Source: CBDEGR01 sp965237895
GTDB taxonomy: Bacteria > Acidobacteriota > Terriglobia > UBA7540 > JAPUME01
DNA: 64,000 nucleotides
Assembly (NCBI GenBank): GCA_965237895.1
Contig: CBDEGR010000002.1
Location: 186,001 to 250,000 of the forward strand
Reading direction: 5' to 3'
Part shown: piece by piece, positions 44,686 to 54,594 of the stretch
How the letters are laid out: each line of letters begins with the position of its first letter
Numbering within the stretch: the first letter of the stretch is position 1
The notes under the pieces: generated by a model
What the model saw: the letters and a program-made list of their open reading frames with translations, nothing else
The model's database searches: none
Told to the model about the DNA's origin: nothing
Program-made: the position numbers and the translations under genes

Positions 44686-45909
44686 TTATCTTGCGAGAGC
44701 GCCCAGGGCCGGAAGCGCTTCGGACAACCCCGCACCGTTCCTCCCCGGACGAAAAACACCGGGATTATACTCCACCTTCAGCCGCCATCCCACCTCGGCG
44801 TCCTTCGGCGGCAGCGAATGCTCTCCGTACTTGCTTTCCTCATCCAGTCGATCGGCGAAGGCCCGAGCCTCGCCGTCCCCTTCATTCACGCGAAGGGATT
44901 CCCCCACGTGGTCTCTTGCTCGCTGTCGGTCTCCCCGCTTCCAATAGAGCAGGGCCAGATTAAAATGAACATCGCCATCATCCGGGTCGAGATCGAGCGC
45001 CGCCTGCAAACGGCCGAGCGCCTCTTCCTGTTTTCCGTTCCGGGCGCCGAGCACTCCCAAGTTGTTCAAGACCTCCGGAGCGGAGACCTGCCGGGCAAGA
45101 GCGCGAAACACGGACTCCGCTTTAGTGTAATCTTCGAGAAGGAAGTGGCCCGCGCCTTGAAGGAACTCGGATTCCCAATAGCGGTCGTCTCCCTTCCGCA
45201 ATTTCTTCAGCCATTCGAGCGACGGCTTGTACTTCTTATCCGCAAAATAGAGACGGCCCAACTCGAAAGCCGCACGGCGGTCCTGCGGGTCCAGCTCGTA
45301 GGCACGGGTAAAATACTTCAACTGCGCATCCCGATCGCTTGCCATCAACCCGCGGATCAGATTCTCAAAAGCGTTCAGCCACACCTTGGGGAAGCGGCGC
45401 ACGAAATCACTCTGGGCGACCCGAAACCCCGGCTCAAACTCCTTGACCAATCGCCAAGCCAGTCGGGATTGAACCTCAATCAGTTTGTGGAGCGGTCCCC
45501 GCTCCTCCAACCTGTGGCTCAAGTTCGGAGTCCGGATATTGAAGAGCTGGGTTCGCGCCGCCAGAGTCTCCCCGTCCCACTCGAAACTTCCCGTCACGGC
45601 CCAATCGGCGTCGAGCGTCTCGGCCACTTTATAGAGGCTGGCCAACGTCATGCTCGCCCCCGCCGGCAATCCCACCAAGTCGTGTCCCGCCTGCCGCTCT
45701 TCCCGCGAAAATGCAAACCGTCCGGGCAAGGAGAGCCGCGCTTGCAGCACCTCGGGAAAACTTTCCGAAATCCAATTGAGTTCGGTACGGCCGCTCTGAT
45801 TTTCAAACGGAAATACGACGACGGACTGAATCGGGAGGGCGCTCTCGGCCGAAGCGTTGCCGTGAACCGGACAAAGCGCAAAGAGAAAAACAATCAGAGT
45901 GAGACGCAT
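44686..45909 (-). CDS. Periplasmic TPR-repeat protein
   Basis: 407 residues with a signal peptide (MRLTLIVFLFALCPVHGNA). The first half has VVVFPFENQSGRTELNWISE and ADWAVTGSFEWDGETL, a domain like those sensing or scoring protein components near TolB/adenylate cyclase-linked proteins. The second half is TPR: DVHFNLALLYWKRGDRQRAR, VLNNLGVLGARNGKQEEALG. It is the only intact TPR gene here; the next one upstream is split by an amber codon. Role not known; scaffold functions are typical. Confidence 0.8.
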   Translation of the reverse strand: MRLTLIVFLFALCPVHGNASAESALPIQSVVVFPFENQSGRTELNWISESFPEVLQARLSLPGRFAFSREERQAGHDLVGLPAGASMTLASLYKVAETLDADWAVTGSFEWDGETLAARTQLFNIRTPNLSHRLEERGPLHKLIEVQSRLAWRLVKEFEPGFRVAQSDFVRRFPKVWLNAFENLIRGLMASDRDAQLKYFTRAYELDPQDRRAAFELGRLYFADKKYKPSLEWLKKLRKGDDRYWESEFLQGAGHFLLEDYTKAESVFRALARQVSAPEVLNNLGVLGARNGKQEEALGRLQAALDLDPDDGDVHFNLALLYWKRGDRQRARDHVGESLRVNEGDGEARAFADRLDEESKYGEHSLPPKDAEVGWRLKVEYNPGVFRPGRNGAGLSEALPALGALAR

Positions 45910-46007
45910 GGAATCTTTTCCTGCTTACTCCGGCGCAGGGTCATTATAGCAAAACCTATCCGGAACGGTTGGAACAATCGGGAGCGCCGAATTTCGCCGC
46001 GCGGTGA

Positions 46008-46895
46008 TTAAGGGAAGAGAGACGCCCGCCCGCCGCGCCTTCCCGGCCCACCGGCGGCCGAACTCCGGGAAGGAGAGACGGATGGGATGGCGGTGGGCGG
46101 ATTGCGCAGGAGTTCCACATAGGGCGGATACTCGGCCATCCGTTGCAGGTCCGGGTCGTTTTCGATTTTTTTGAAGTTCCCAAAGCCGTCCTCGAGCGCC
46201 CGCCGCAGGTACCGCACGGCCGCCGGGAACCGGTCCAGCGCGGCCATGATCTTGGCCACCTGAAAATACATCCTTTCATCCCAGCTCCGGGCCTGCATGG
46301 AGGTGCCGATGTGGCCGGAACGGCTTAAAATACCGGGATCCTTCTCCATGGCAAAACGGTACTCCTAGCCGGCCTTCTCATATTTTCCAAGATGGAAATA
46401 CGCCGTTCCCAGGTTCAGATGATACGTTGGGTTTGCCGGTTCAAGTTGCAAGGCCCGCAAGTAAAATCGGATCGACTTCCGGTTTCTATTCAGCACGAAG
46501 TAGGTGGTCCCGATATTGTTCAATGCCTCCCCGGAGGTGCGGTCCTCCTGGTAGGCGCGCTTATAGGTCTTGCGAGCTTGGCGGATGTCCCCCATGTTGT
46601 GCCACGCCATCCCCAGCCGGTTCCACAGCGATGCATTCTTCGGCTCTTTTCCGAGCGCCAACCGATAGAATTGAATGGCCTCCGGATACTTCTTCCGGAC
46701 CATGAAGATGTTCGCTCTCTGCTCCATGGAGAGCACCCGCCGGGGCACATCAGGAAAGGGAGGCGGGATTTGCTGAGGAGAGGCGGAAACTTCGCCGATT
46801 TCAAGGGGAGCAGCCAATCCGGGCCGGGTGGCCGCCGAATCGTTCAAGACCACTCCCAGCACCAGCACGCAAAGACACAGAGACCGGGCGCTCAT
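46008..46895 (-). pseudogene. TPR-repeat protein interrupted by an in-frame amber codon
   Basis: The start at 46895 (GAGG before it) opens a signal peptide and TPRs: IFMVRKKYPEAIQFYRLALG, WNRLGMAWHNMGDIRQARKT and TYHLNLGTAYFHLGKYEKAG. A TAG at 46367-46365 then interrupts, and the same frame goes on as EYRFAMEKDPGILSRSGHIG to a further pair of TPR helices. One substitution restores a single protein of about 295 residues. It may be a recent loss, a sequencing error, or two peptides. Confidence 0.75.
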
Positions 46896-46935
46896 GACCC
46901 ATCCTCACGAACATTATCGCTTAATCTATTTTCTT

Positions 46936-49572
46936 TCAATTCGGGGAAGGTTTCAACGCTGTGGTTGCGTCAAATCCGCCGTGCCGCTCGAATTTTTCTT
47001 TCGCTTCTTGGAGCCGCCGAAGAGGCTGAAAAATTTGCGGAATCCGCTCTTGGGGGGCGCCTGGGTGGCGGAAGCGGTCAGGTCCTGCCCATTTCCCCCC
47101 CTCGGACCCAGTTAAGTCAACGGGCGGCTCGTCTTCCAACCTCTCCAGCTCCCCGCCGGAAGCCAGCACCGGCACAGTGGAGGAGGCATCTGGGTCGACC
47201 GGCATGTCATCCTCTTCCGACATCAGGATGCGGTTCAGCACGGAACGATAGGGCGTCTGCTCCTCGGTGACTTCCGGCTCCGTGCCTTCAATGAACACTT
47301 CGAGCTTGGTGCGCGGCTCATCTTCTCCCAGGTAAACACCCTCGGGAACTTCAAACTGCCGGAAGACGACGCCCGGCGGCGCAGGGAAATGCCGGGCATC
47401 CTGATAGGCGCTCAACGCCGTGGCCCGCTTCATGAGCTCGGTCCAAATCGGAAGCGCGGTGCTGGCGCCGCTCAATACCAGTTCCCGGTCGTCGTCGTAG
47501 CCGACCCAGGCCGCGCAGAGCAGATTGCTCGTGTAGCCGACGAACCAGCCGTCCCGCGCCGTACCGGTCTTGCCCGCCGCCGGATTGAGGAATCCGCGCC
47601 GCCGGACTCCGGCTGCCGTTCCGTGGTTCACCACCGATTCCAGCAGGTGCGTCATCAGGTAAGCAACCCGAGGGTCCAGCACCTGACGGGTTTCGCGCGG
47701 ACTTTGCCAAAGCATCTCGCCCTCTTCGGTTCGAACCTGGTCGATCGGATAAGGGCTCCGATACTCCCCTTGATTGGCGAAGATCGTATAAGCACCGGTG
47801 ATCTCCAACGGAGTGGAGGCGTAGGCGCCCAGCGCGATGGCCGGCGTGGCCTCCACCTCGCGGTTGAATCCTGCCTGCGTCGCCAATTCCTCGACCTTCC
47901 AGTAACCGATCGTCTCGGCCAGCCTGACGGCCGCCACATTCAGCGAAAGCGCCAGCGCTTTCCTCAACGTGACGACCCCGTGGTACTGCTCCCGATAGTT
48001 GGCAGGCTCGTAGACCTCCGTGCCGAACTCGAAGCGCGTGGGCTCGTCCACGATCGTGCTGGCCGTCGTAACCAACGGGCTGGAGCCGTCGATGGCGGAA
48101 CTCAAAGCGGCGGCATAAACAAACGGTTTGAACGAAGAGCCCGGTTGCCGCTTCGCCAGCGCATGGTTCAACTGGCTGGCGCCATAATTCCGCCCGCCGA
48201 CCACGGCTCTTAAGGCGCCGGTAAACGGATCGAGAGCCACCAGACAGACCTGCGGCTGGAGCGGATCGTCGGGTCTTTCCAAAATTTTCATCTCCTGCAA
48301 CTCATCCAGGCGCCGGTCAATCTGCTCAATCCCGACTTGAACCGCTTCCGAGGCCGCTTTCTGCAGGTCCAGGTCCAGCGTCGTATAGACACGGAAACCT
48401 TGGGAAAGAATCTCCGGCTCGGAGAAGTGGCCCAGCAATTGCTCCCGCACCATGTCGACGAAGTAGGGCGCTTGGCTGGCCTCCACGTTTCGTGAAGCTA
48501 CCTGGACGGGAACGGCTTGCGCCTGCTTCGCTTCCTCCTCGGTGAGAACTTCGAATTCCACCATCTGGCGGATGACGAGATCGCGGCGCTCCTTGGCGCG
48601 GTCGGGATGATTATAGGGAGAGTAGCGGTTGGGGGCGCGGATCATGGCGGCCATCAACGCCGCCTCCGGCAGTGTGATGCTGCCGATGTCCTTGTCGAAG
48701 TAGGCGCGTGAAGCCTCCCCGACGCCGTGGATGGCGAAGCTGCCGCGCTGGCCCAAATAAATCTGATTGGTATAGAGCTCGAAGATCTCCTCTTTGCTCA
48801 GCCTCGCTTCGAGCAGAAGGGAAAAATAGGCCTCGGCGATTTTGCGTTTGACGGTTCGCTCCGGAGTGAGGAAGAAATTCTTCGCCAACTGCATGGTCAC
48901 GGTGCTGGCGCCCTGCAACTTATCAGGTCGGCGGAGATTGCTGAGGGCCGCCCCCACGACCCGGCGGAAATTGATGCCGAAGTGGCTGAAGAACCGGCGG
49001 TCTTCGGTGGCCAGGATGGCGTTGCGCATCACATCAGGAATGTCGGCGTAGCGGAGCAAGCGGCGCTTGGTTCGGCTGCGGTCGAACAACGTCGTAATCA
49101 TCTCCGGCTCAAGGTAGTAATCTGCCAGAGGCCGGCTGTCCTTGGTCCTGACGATGGCGTTTACCTTCCCGTCCCGAAAATGCAGCGATGCGGCGCCCGT
49201 TCCTTTCCGGATGGAGGCGGGACCCGGATAGACTTGGACAAAATCTTCTCCGACACGATAGTAACCGAGCGGGGAACGGTCCTCTTCCTCCGAATATCCG
49301 GCTCGCCGCAGCCGCCGCGCCACATCGTCGGGGGTAAGCTCTTGTTCCGGCCTGATGCGGTAAGGCGCCGCAAAGACCGTTGCCGTGCGGTTGAAGACGT
49401 CGCCGCTGAAGCGCGCGTCGATGGCCTGTGAGAAACGGACATAGAAGTAGGTGAGGATGCCGGCGCTGACCACCAGGAACAGCAGCAGGGACGCCAGGCC
49501 CACACGAATCGCCCAGCCGCGGAAACCCAAGGGCGGACGAGGCCCGCCTTTCGGTCTCCTTTTAAGAAGCAT
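46936..49572 (-). CDS. mrcB: Class A penicillin-binding protein (PBP1b-like)
   Basis: About 878 residues: one membrane helix near the start, a UB2H-like region, then the GT51 transglycosylase (ATEDRRFFSHFGINFRRVV, GASTVTMQLAKNFFLTPERT, KEEIFELYTNQIYLG) and a transpeptidase domain with SxxK in RQPGSSFKPFVYAA, SLN in ALSLNVAAVRL and KTG in AAGKTGTARDGWFVGYT. It polymerises and cross-links peptidoglycan. The frame opens at TTG 49593, but the ATG at 49572 is equally good; it overlaps the small upstream gene by 11 bases. A long acidic C-terminal tail follows. Confidence 0.93.
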   Translation of the reverse strand: MLLKRRPKGGPRPPLGFRGWAIRVGLASLLLFLVVSAGILTYFYVRFSQAIDARFSGDVFNRTATVFAAPYRIRPEQELTPDDVARRLRRAGYSEEEDRSPLGYYRVGEDFVQVYPGPASIRKGTGAASLHFRDGKVNAIVRTKDSRPLADYYLEPEMITTLFDRSRTKRRLLRYADIPDVMRNAILATEDRRFFSHFGINFRRVVGAALSNLRRPDKLQGASTVTMQLAKNFFLTPERTVKRKIAEAYFSLLLEARLSKEEIFELYTNQIYLGQRGSFAIHGVGEASRAYFDKDIGSITLPEAALMAAMIRAPNRYSPYNHPDRAKERRDLVIRQMVEFEVLTEEEAKQAQAVPVQVASRNVEASQAPYFVDMVREQLLGHFSEPEILSQGFRVYTTLDLDLQKAASEAVQVGIEQIDRRLDELQEMKILERPDDPLQPQVCLVALDPFTGALRAVVGGRNYGASQLNHALAKRQPGSSFKPFVYAAALSSAIDGSSPLVTTASTIVDEPTRFEFGTEVYEPANYREQYHGVVTLRKALALSLNVAAVRLAETIGYWKVEELATQAGFNREVEATPAIALGAYASTPLEITGAYTIFANQGEYRSPYPIDQVRTEEGEMLWQSPRETRQVLDPRVAYLMTHLLESVVNHGTAAGVRRRGFLNPAAGKTGTARDGWFVGYTSNLLCAAWVGYDDDRELVLSGASTALPIWTELMKRATALSAYQDARHFPAPPGVVFRQFEVPEGVYLGEDEPRTKLEVFIEGTEPEVTEEQTPYRSVLNRILMSEEDDMPVDPDASSTVPVLASGGELERLEDEPPVDLTGSEGGKWAGPDRFRHPGAPQERIPQIFQPLRRLQEAKEKFERHGGFDATTALKPSPN

Positions 49573-49996
49573 TTTGAGACTTGAAAAGCGCAACGCTCGC
49601 TATAAACCTCGATTTACCGAGGAGGGATTGAAGTGCAGGTGATAGGTGTAAACCAAGTATATTCACTGGCTGGTAATAGTTCACGTCGATGGAAACAAAT
49701 TTTTGCCTCACCTGGACCACCACTCGCTCTCGCCGAATATTCAACTCCAGAGCCGCTCCCTCTTCGATAATGGTGTTCTCCACCCTTTCCACCTCCCAAT
49801 TTTGGACGCTGCCCTGTAGGGCGGCTCTTTTGATCACGTCTTGGAACTGGTAGTTGGTAATTAAAGTGGGAAACAATTGCCAAGCCAGAAACCCCGCAAA
49901 CGCCCACGAAAGCAGCGCGTACATGCCCTTCAGGCAAGTGCCTCCTTTTTCGGACATCCGCCTTCCGACTTTTCCGATCCGATCCGGCTCTTTCAT
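49562..49996 (-). CDS. Small membrane-anchored protein (DUF4845-like)
   Basis: About 144 residues: a single N-terminal helix (YALLSWAFAGFLAWQLFPTL) and a beta-rich domain (FQDVIKRAALQGSVQNWEVE, GAALELNIRRERVVVQVRQKFVSI-like strands). It resembles the DUF4845 proteins often encoded near lepB and rnc. The start at 49996 lies just after the proS stop (50001), and the end overlaps the PBP gene start, so the three are co-translated. An internal ATG at 49957 is an alternative start. Function unknown. Confidence 0.7.
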   Translation of the reverse strand: MKEPDRIGKVGRRMSEKGGTCLKGMYALLSWAFAGFLAWQLFPTLITNYQFQDVIKRAALQGSVQNWEVERVENTIIEEGAALELNIRRERVVVQVRQKFVSIDVNYYQPVNILGLHLSPALQSLLGKSRFIASVALFKSQNAS

Positions 49997-50000
49997 AACC

Positions 50001-51704
50001 TTAAGTCCCGCCTTTTTCTCGAGTCGCAAGGGCATCGACCATGTCGGCGATTCTAACATCGGTGGTCTTCCCTGTCGAGCGATCCCGAATTTCCGACAAT
50101 CCCAGCTCAAACTTCTTCCGGCCCAACGTCACCCGCCAAGGGATTCCGGTCAGGTCCGCATCCTTGAACTTGACGCCGGGGCGCTCGTCGCGGTCGTCAT
50201 AGAGTACGTCAATCCGCCGAGCGCGCATCTCCTCATACATCCTGTCCCCGGCCTCCCGCAGCTTCGGATTATCCGAATTCGCCACCGTCAAAATCACCTC
50301 AAAAGGCGCAATCGAAACGGGCAGCGCGGTGCCGTCGGCATCTACATTCTGTTCTATCGACGCGGTAAGAATTCTCTCCAGCCCGATGCCATACGACCCC
50401 ATCCAGACCGTCACGGACTTGCCCTCAGGGTCGAGCACCGTAGCCCCCATGGCTTCCGAATACCGTCGGCCAAGCTGGAAAACATGCCCGATTTCAATGG
50501 CTTTTGGTAGGTTTAGGGGCTTCCCGCACTTCCCACAGAGGTCCCCCTCACCAATTTCCCGTAGATCCTTGTATTCGGCCTTAACGTTTTTATCAGGAGT
50601 CACATAGCGCAAATGGGTATCTTCTTTATTGGCCCCTGTCACCATATTTTGGCGGCCTTTGAGAGTTTCATCCGCCACGACTCGAATGTCGGAGACGCCC
50701 ACCGGACCTAGGTACCCAACAGAAGCTCCCATCCACTTGAGCGCTTCCTCGTCCCTCGCCGGGCGGAAAACATCGGTCCCCAGCAGAGCCCCCAATTTTA
50801 CTTCACTCAATTGATGATCCCCGCGGAGAAGGAGAATCAGCGGCTTGTCTTCCACCGCATAGACCAGGGTTTTAATAAACTTAGTAGCCGCCTCCCCGGT
50901 GAACTTCACCAGATCATGAATAGTCCGCTGCCCGGGCGTAGGGAACTCTTCGGGAGTGTGCTCGGTTTCATCATCTTGAACAGGAGTCGCCCGTGCGGTG
51001 GCCTTCTCCTGGTTCGCCGCATAGCCGCAGTCGCAATGCACGATCACGTCCTCGCCCGCATCGCTCACTACCATGAACTCCTGCGAGACGCTGCCGCCCA
51101 TCGCCCCCGACGAAGCCTCAACAACCTTATATCTCAGCCCACATCGTTCAAAAATACGGCAGTAGGCGTCATAGTGCTTGCGATAGCTTTCGGCCATGGC
51201 CTTCGGGTCGATGTCGAACGAGTAGGAGTCCTTCATCATGAACTGCCGCATCCGCAGCAGGCCGGACTTCGGGCGCGGCTCGTCGCGGAACTTTTCCTGG
51301 ATCTGGTACCAGATCTGCGGCAACTGCCGGTAGGAGCGCAGCTCGCGGCGCGCGATGTCGGTCATACCTTCTTCGTGAGTCAGGGCTAAGCACAAGGGCC
51401 GCCCATTCCGGTCCTTGAGCCGGAACATGGTGTCACCCATCTCGTCATACCGTCCGCTCTCCTGCCACAACTCAGCCGGGTTCAGCGCCGGCAGATAGAA
51501 CTCCTGCGCGCCGATCGAGTTCATCTCTTCGCGGATGATGCGGGCGATCTTCAGCATCGAACGCTGGGCCAGATAGAGGAGCGAGTAGATACCCGACGCC
51601 GTCTGGCGGATGTAGCCGGCGCGCAGCAGCAGCCGATGCGACGGCACTTCAGCCTCGGCCGGGTCTTCACGTAAAGTCGGTATAAAAGCTTTGCTCCAGC
51701 GCAT
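50001..51704 (-). CDS. proS: Prolyl-tRNA synthetase, bacterial type with editing domain
   Basis: 567 residues. Class II motif 1 (ILREDPAEAEVPSHRLLLRA-type start with GYIRQTASGIYSLLYLAQRS), motif 2 (PQIWYQIQEKFRDEPRPKSG), an editing insertion (about residues 225-400) and motif 3 (GSYGIGLERILTASIEQN), then the anticodon-binding domain (VLYDDRDERPGVKFKDADLT). The ATG at 51704 follows AGGGAAAG; an open frame to 51746 has no SD. It charges tRNA-Pro and removes misactivated alanine. Confidence 0.97.
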   Translation of the reverse strand: MRWSKAFIPTLREDPAEAEVPSHRLLLRAGYIRQTASGIYSLLYLAQRSMLKIARIIREEMNSIGAQEFYLPALNPAELWQESGRYDEMGDTMFRLKDRNGRPLCLALTHEEGMTDIARRELRSYRQLPQIWYQIQEKFRDEPRPKSGLLRMRQFMMKDSYSFDIDPKAMAESYRKHYDAYCRIFERCGLRYKVVEASSGAMGGSVSQEFMVVSDAGEDVIVHCDCGYAANQEKATARATPVQDDETEHTPEEFPTPGQRTIHDLVKFTGEAATKFIKTLVYAVEDKPLILLLRGDHQLSEVKLGALLGTDVFRPARDEEALKWMGASVGYLGPVGVSDIRVVADETLKGRQNMVTGANKEDTHLRYVTPDKNVKAEYKDLREIGEGDLCGKCGKPLNLPKAIEIGHVFQLGRRYSEAMGATVLDPEGKSVTVWMGSYGIGLERILTASIEQNVDADGTALPVSIAPFEVILTVANSDNPKLREAGDRMYEEMRARRIDVLYDDRDERPGVKFKDADLTGIPWRVTLGRKKFELGLSEIRDRSTGKTTDVRIADMVDALATREKGGT

Positions 51705-51908
51705 TCTTTCCCTACTCTCCGTATTCGGTACCCCGCACGACTGCAAAGAAACTTAACAAGGATAAAGGGGCAGGCGCGTCGGTGGGCATTGTTTAAGATA
51801 AGCTTATGAATTGTCAAGCTTTCCGGGCCCCTGACCTCTCCTCGGCCCGGCTCTCCCCGCAAATCCGGTTGCCAGTTCCGAGCCCGTTCCGTACAATCGA
51901 AAGGAGTC

Positions 51909-52364
51909 ATGTCATCCGAAAAGATCGCGCTCGGGGCCGACCACGCAGGCTTCCGGCTCAAAGAGCAGCTTCGAGACTATCTAAACAACAAAGGTTACTC
52001 GGTCGAAGACCTTGGGACCCACTCCGACGAGAGCGCCGACTACCCCGACTTCGCTGCCCAGGTCAGCCGGCAAGTTGTCGAGGGCAAGGCGCAGTTCGGC
52101 GTGCTGGTCTGCGGCAGCGGGCTCGGCATGGCCATGGCCGCCAACAAAATTCCCGGCATCCGCGCCGCCACCTGCACCGACACCGTGGCCGCCTCGTTGA
52201 GCCGCGCCCATAACAACGCCAACGTCCTCGCGCTCGGCGGACGCCTGCTCGACGACCCGACGGCCCGCAGCATCCTCGACGTCTGGCTCTCGACGCCCTT
52301 CGAGGGCGGGCGTCACGAAAACCGCATTACCAAGATTCACAAGCTGGAAAATTCACAAACTTGA
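51909..52364 (+). CDS. rpiB: Ribose-5-phosphate isomerase B
   Basis: 151 residues of the RpiB/LacAB family, with IALGADHAGFRLKEQLRDYL, DYPDFAAQVSRQV, GVLVCGSGLGMAMAANKIPG (phosphate and ring-opening residues) and RAATCTDTVAASLSRAHNNA. It interconverts ribose-5-P and ribulose-5-P in the pentose phosphate pathway. AAAGGAG precedes the ATG. It is 35 bp upstream of glyA, an order common in bacteria. Confidence 0.96.
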   Translation: MSSEKIALGADHAGFRLKEQLRDYLNNKGYSVEDLGTHSDESADYPDFAAQVSRQVVEGKAQFGVLVCGSGLGMAMAANKIPGIRAATCTDTVAASLSRAHNNANVLALGGRLLDDPTARSILDVWLSTPFEGGRHENRITKIHKLENSQT

Positions 52365-52399
52365 AATTCCTTTAAGATTGAACGAGCGGAGAAGCAATC

Positions 52400-53689
52400 A
52401 TGTCTGATCTTACGCCTCATGCACGCCCGCTTGCCGAGGTGGACCCCGAAGTGGCCGAGGCCATCAGCCGCGAGACAGACCGCCAAGCCTCGACCCTGGA
52501 GTTGATCGCCTCGGAGAACTTCGTCAGCGAAGCCATTCTCCAGGCCGCCGGGTCCGCGCTGACGAACAAGTACGCTGAAGGCCTGCCGGGCCGCCGCTAC
52601 TACGGGGGATGTGAGTTCGTCGATGAGGCCGAGCGGCTCGCCATCGAGCGCGGAAAGCAACTCTTCGGCGCCGAGCACGTGAACGTCCAGCCACACTCGG
52701 GCAGCCAGGCCAATATGGCCGTCTACTTATCCACCATGAAACCGGGCGAGACGTTCCTCGGCATGGACCTGGCGCACGGCGGCCACCTCACGCACGGCCA
52801 CCGGCTCAACTTTTCCGGCAGGACTTATAACGTCGTCACCTACGGCGTCCGCAAAGATACCGAGCTGATCGACTACGACGAGCTGGAGCGCATCGCACTT
52901 GAAAGCAAGCCCCGCCTGATCGTCGCCGGAGCCAGCGCCTATTCGCGCGTGATCGATTTTGAAAGATTCGCCGCCATCGCCAAGAAGGCCGGCGCGTTGC
53001 TGATGGTGGACATGGCGCACATCGCCGGTCTGGTCGCCACCGGGGAGCATCCCAGCCCGGTGCCGCACTCCGACTTTGTTACCACCACCACGCACAAAAC
53101 TCTGCGCGGCCCGCGCGGCGGCGCGGTCTTCTGCCGCAGCGAGTACGCCAAGGAGATCAACAAGCTGATTTTCCCCGGCATCCAGGGCGGCCCGTTGATG
53201 CACATCATCGCCGCCAAGGCGGTCTGTTTTAAGGAAGCGCTGCAACCGGAATTTGCAGAGTACCAGCGGCAGATCGTGCTGAACGCCAAAGCCTTGGCCG
53301 AGACGTTGAGCGAGGCCGGGTTCCGATTGGTCTCCGGCGGGACGGACAATCACCTGCTCTGCGTGGATGTGGCTTCGCGTGGGCTGACCGGCAAAGTGGC
53401 GGAAAAATCTCTGGAGCTGGCCGGCATCACCGTCAACAAGAACGCCATTCCGTTTGACAAGAACCCGCCCATGGTCGCCAGCGGCATCCGCATCGGCACG
53501 CCGGCCGTGACGACGCGCGGCCTAAAAGAAGCAGAAATTCGTCAGGTGGGGAAGTGGATCGCCGAGGTGCTGGCCTCGCCGGAAGATGAAGCCGTGCAAC
53601 GCCGCATCCGCGGCGAGGTCGAAGAACTCTGCGAAAAATTTTCCCTGTATGAGGCCCGCCGCGTCCCGCTGGCGTCGCGCTCAGCGTAA
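52400..53689 (+). CDS. glyA: Serine hydroxymethyltransferase
   Basis: 429 residues. PLP lysine in VTTTTHKTLRGPRGG, substrate loops EGLPGRRYYGGCEFVDEAER and HSGSQANMAVYLSTMKPGET, and NKNAIPFDKNPPMVASGIRI near the C-terminus. It converts serine and tetrahydrofolate to glycine and methylene-THF. The start lies 18 bp after an SD-like GAGCGGAG. It follows rpiB, and the C-terminal end faces a decayed patatin gene. Confidence 0.97.
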   Translation: MSDLTPHARPLAEVDPEVAEAISRETDRQASTLELIASENFVSEAILQAAGSALTNKYAEGLPGRRYYGGCEFVDEAERLAIERGKQLFGAEHVNVQPHSGSQANMAVYLSTMKPGETFLGMDLAHGGHLTHGHRLNFSGRTYNVVTYGVRKDTELIDYDELERIALESKPRLIVAGASAYSRVIDFERFAAIAKKAGALLMVDMAHIAGLVATGEHPSPVPHSDFVTTTTHKTLRGPRGGAVFCRSEYAKEINKLIFPGIQGGPLMHIIAAKAVCFKEALQPEFAEYQRQIVLNAKALAETLSEAGFRLVSGGTDNHLLCVDVASRGLTGKVAEKSLELAGITVNKNAIPFDKNPPMVASGIRIGTPAVTTRGLKEAEIRQVGKWIAEVLASPEDEAVQRRIRGEVEELCEKFSLYEARRVPLASRSA

Positions 53690-53728
53690 ATTACGCCTCG
53701 GCAGGAACGTCCCCGGTGGCACCGGAGG

Positions 53729-54231
53729 TCAGAGTAACTCCATTTGGGCCATCGTGCGGGTGATCCTGGCGGGCTCGAAGAAGGTCGGCGCCGCACAGGT
53801 GGCGCGGATCACTTCCCGCATCGAGAAATCGTCTTCCGGCAAGTGGATGGCCTTCTTCTTTTTGAAGAAGTAGGGCTTTCGCCGTTCGATATCGTAGCTG
53901 GTGATAAGGACTTCCTTGAGAGCCTCTTCCAGCCGCACCTCTCCGAAGTACCTTTTCATGACGCGTTCGAAGCCGCCGGCCGGGTACTTTTCCGTTAGGA
54001 TTCCGCCCACGGAATGAAGCGTGAGAAGCAAGGGTCGGTGAAAGATGCGCGGCGATTCGGTTTCAGCAATCCCAGAGCCAAGATCGCCCCCGTCGAGGTG
54101 CCGGCGAAAAGATCGAACAGGTCGGCGATGTCCTTCTGCGTTCGATTCTCGACTTCGGCCAGGACCATGGCCGGGATGATACCCCGAACGCCGCCCCCGT
54201 CGATGGCCAACACCTTGATGGGGTTCTCCAT
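53729..54231 (-). pseudogene. Patatin-like phospholipase, frameshifted and truncated
   Basis: From the ATG at 54231 the minus strand reads IKVLAIDGGGVRGIIPAMVL and FDLFAGTSTGAILALGLLK, giving the oxyanion loop (DGGGVRG) and nucleophile motif GTSTG. The frame then fails near 54040 and resumes in another as LTEKYPAGGFERVMKRYFGE and MREVIRATCAAPTFFEPARI, stopping soon after. The catalytic Asp region (DGG/A) is missing. Two lesions are present, so the product is not a working lipase. Confidence 0.8.
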
Positions 54232-54594
54232 GGGGACGTCGGGGAGCAGTCTCAGAGATTTCGTCGCTCTCGGACCGCTCTTTATTCTTTATTTTCGGTT
54301 TCGATCCCATTTTGCCGGTTCCGACACCCCCCTTCAATTTCGGCCTGAGCAGCGCCCGTCTTTACCGATTTTTTTCTTTTCACTTGACAGCGCCGGAGCG
54401 GAGGCTAAAGTTGTATAGGGTGCTCGGTATGATTACCCGTAAACCCTGTGAGCCCCCGGAAACGTATTTTCTCGGCCCTGTTCTATTTTCCGATGTTGCG
54501 AACCCGCTCCGGCCTCCGGCTTCCAGTTTATCTCCACCGGGGGCGACAAAGGAAATCATATTCCCCGGCCCGAATTCCGTGAGTTGATTTTCCT

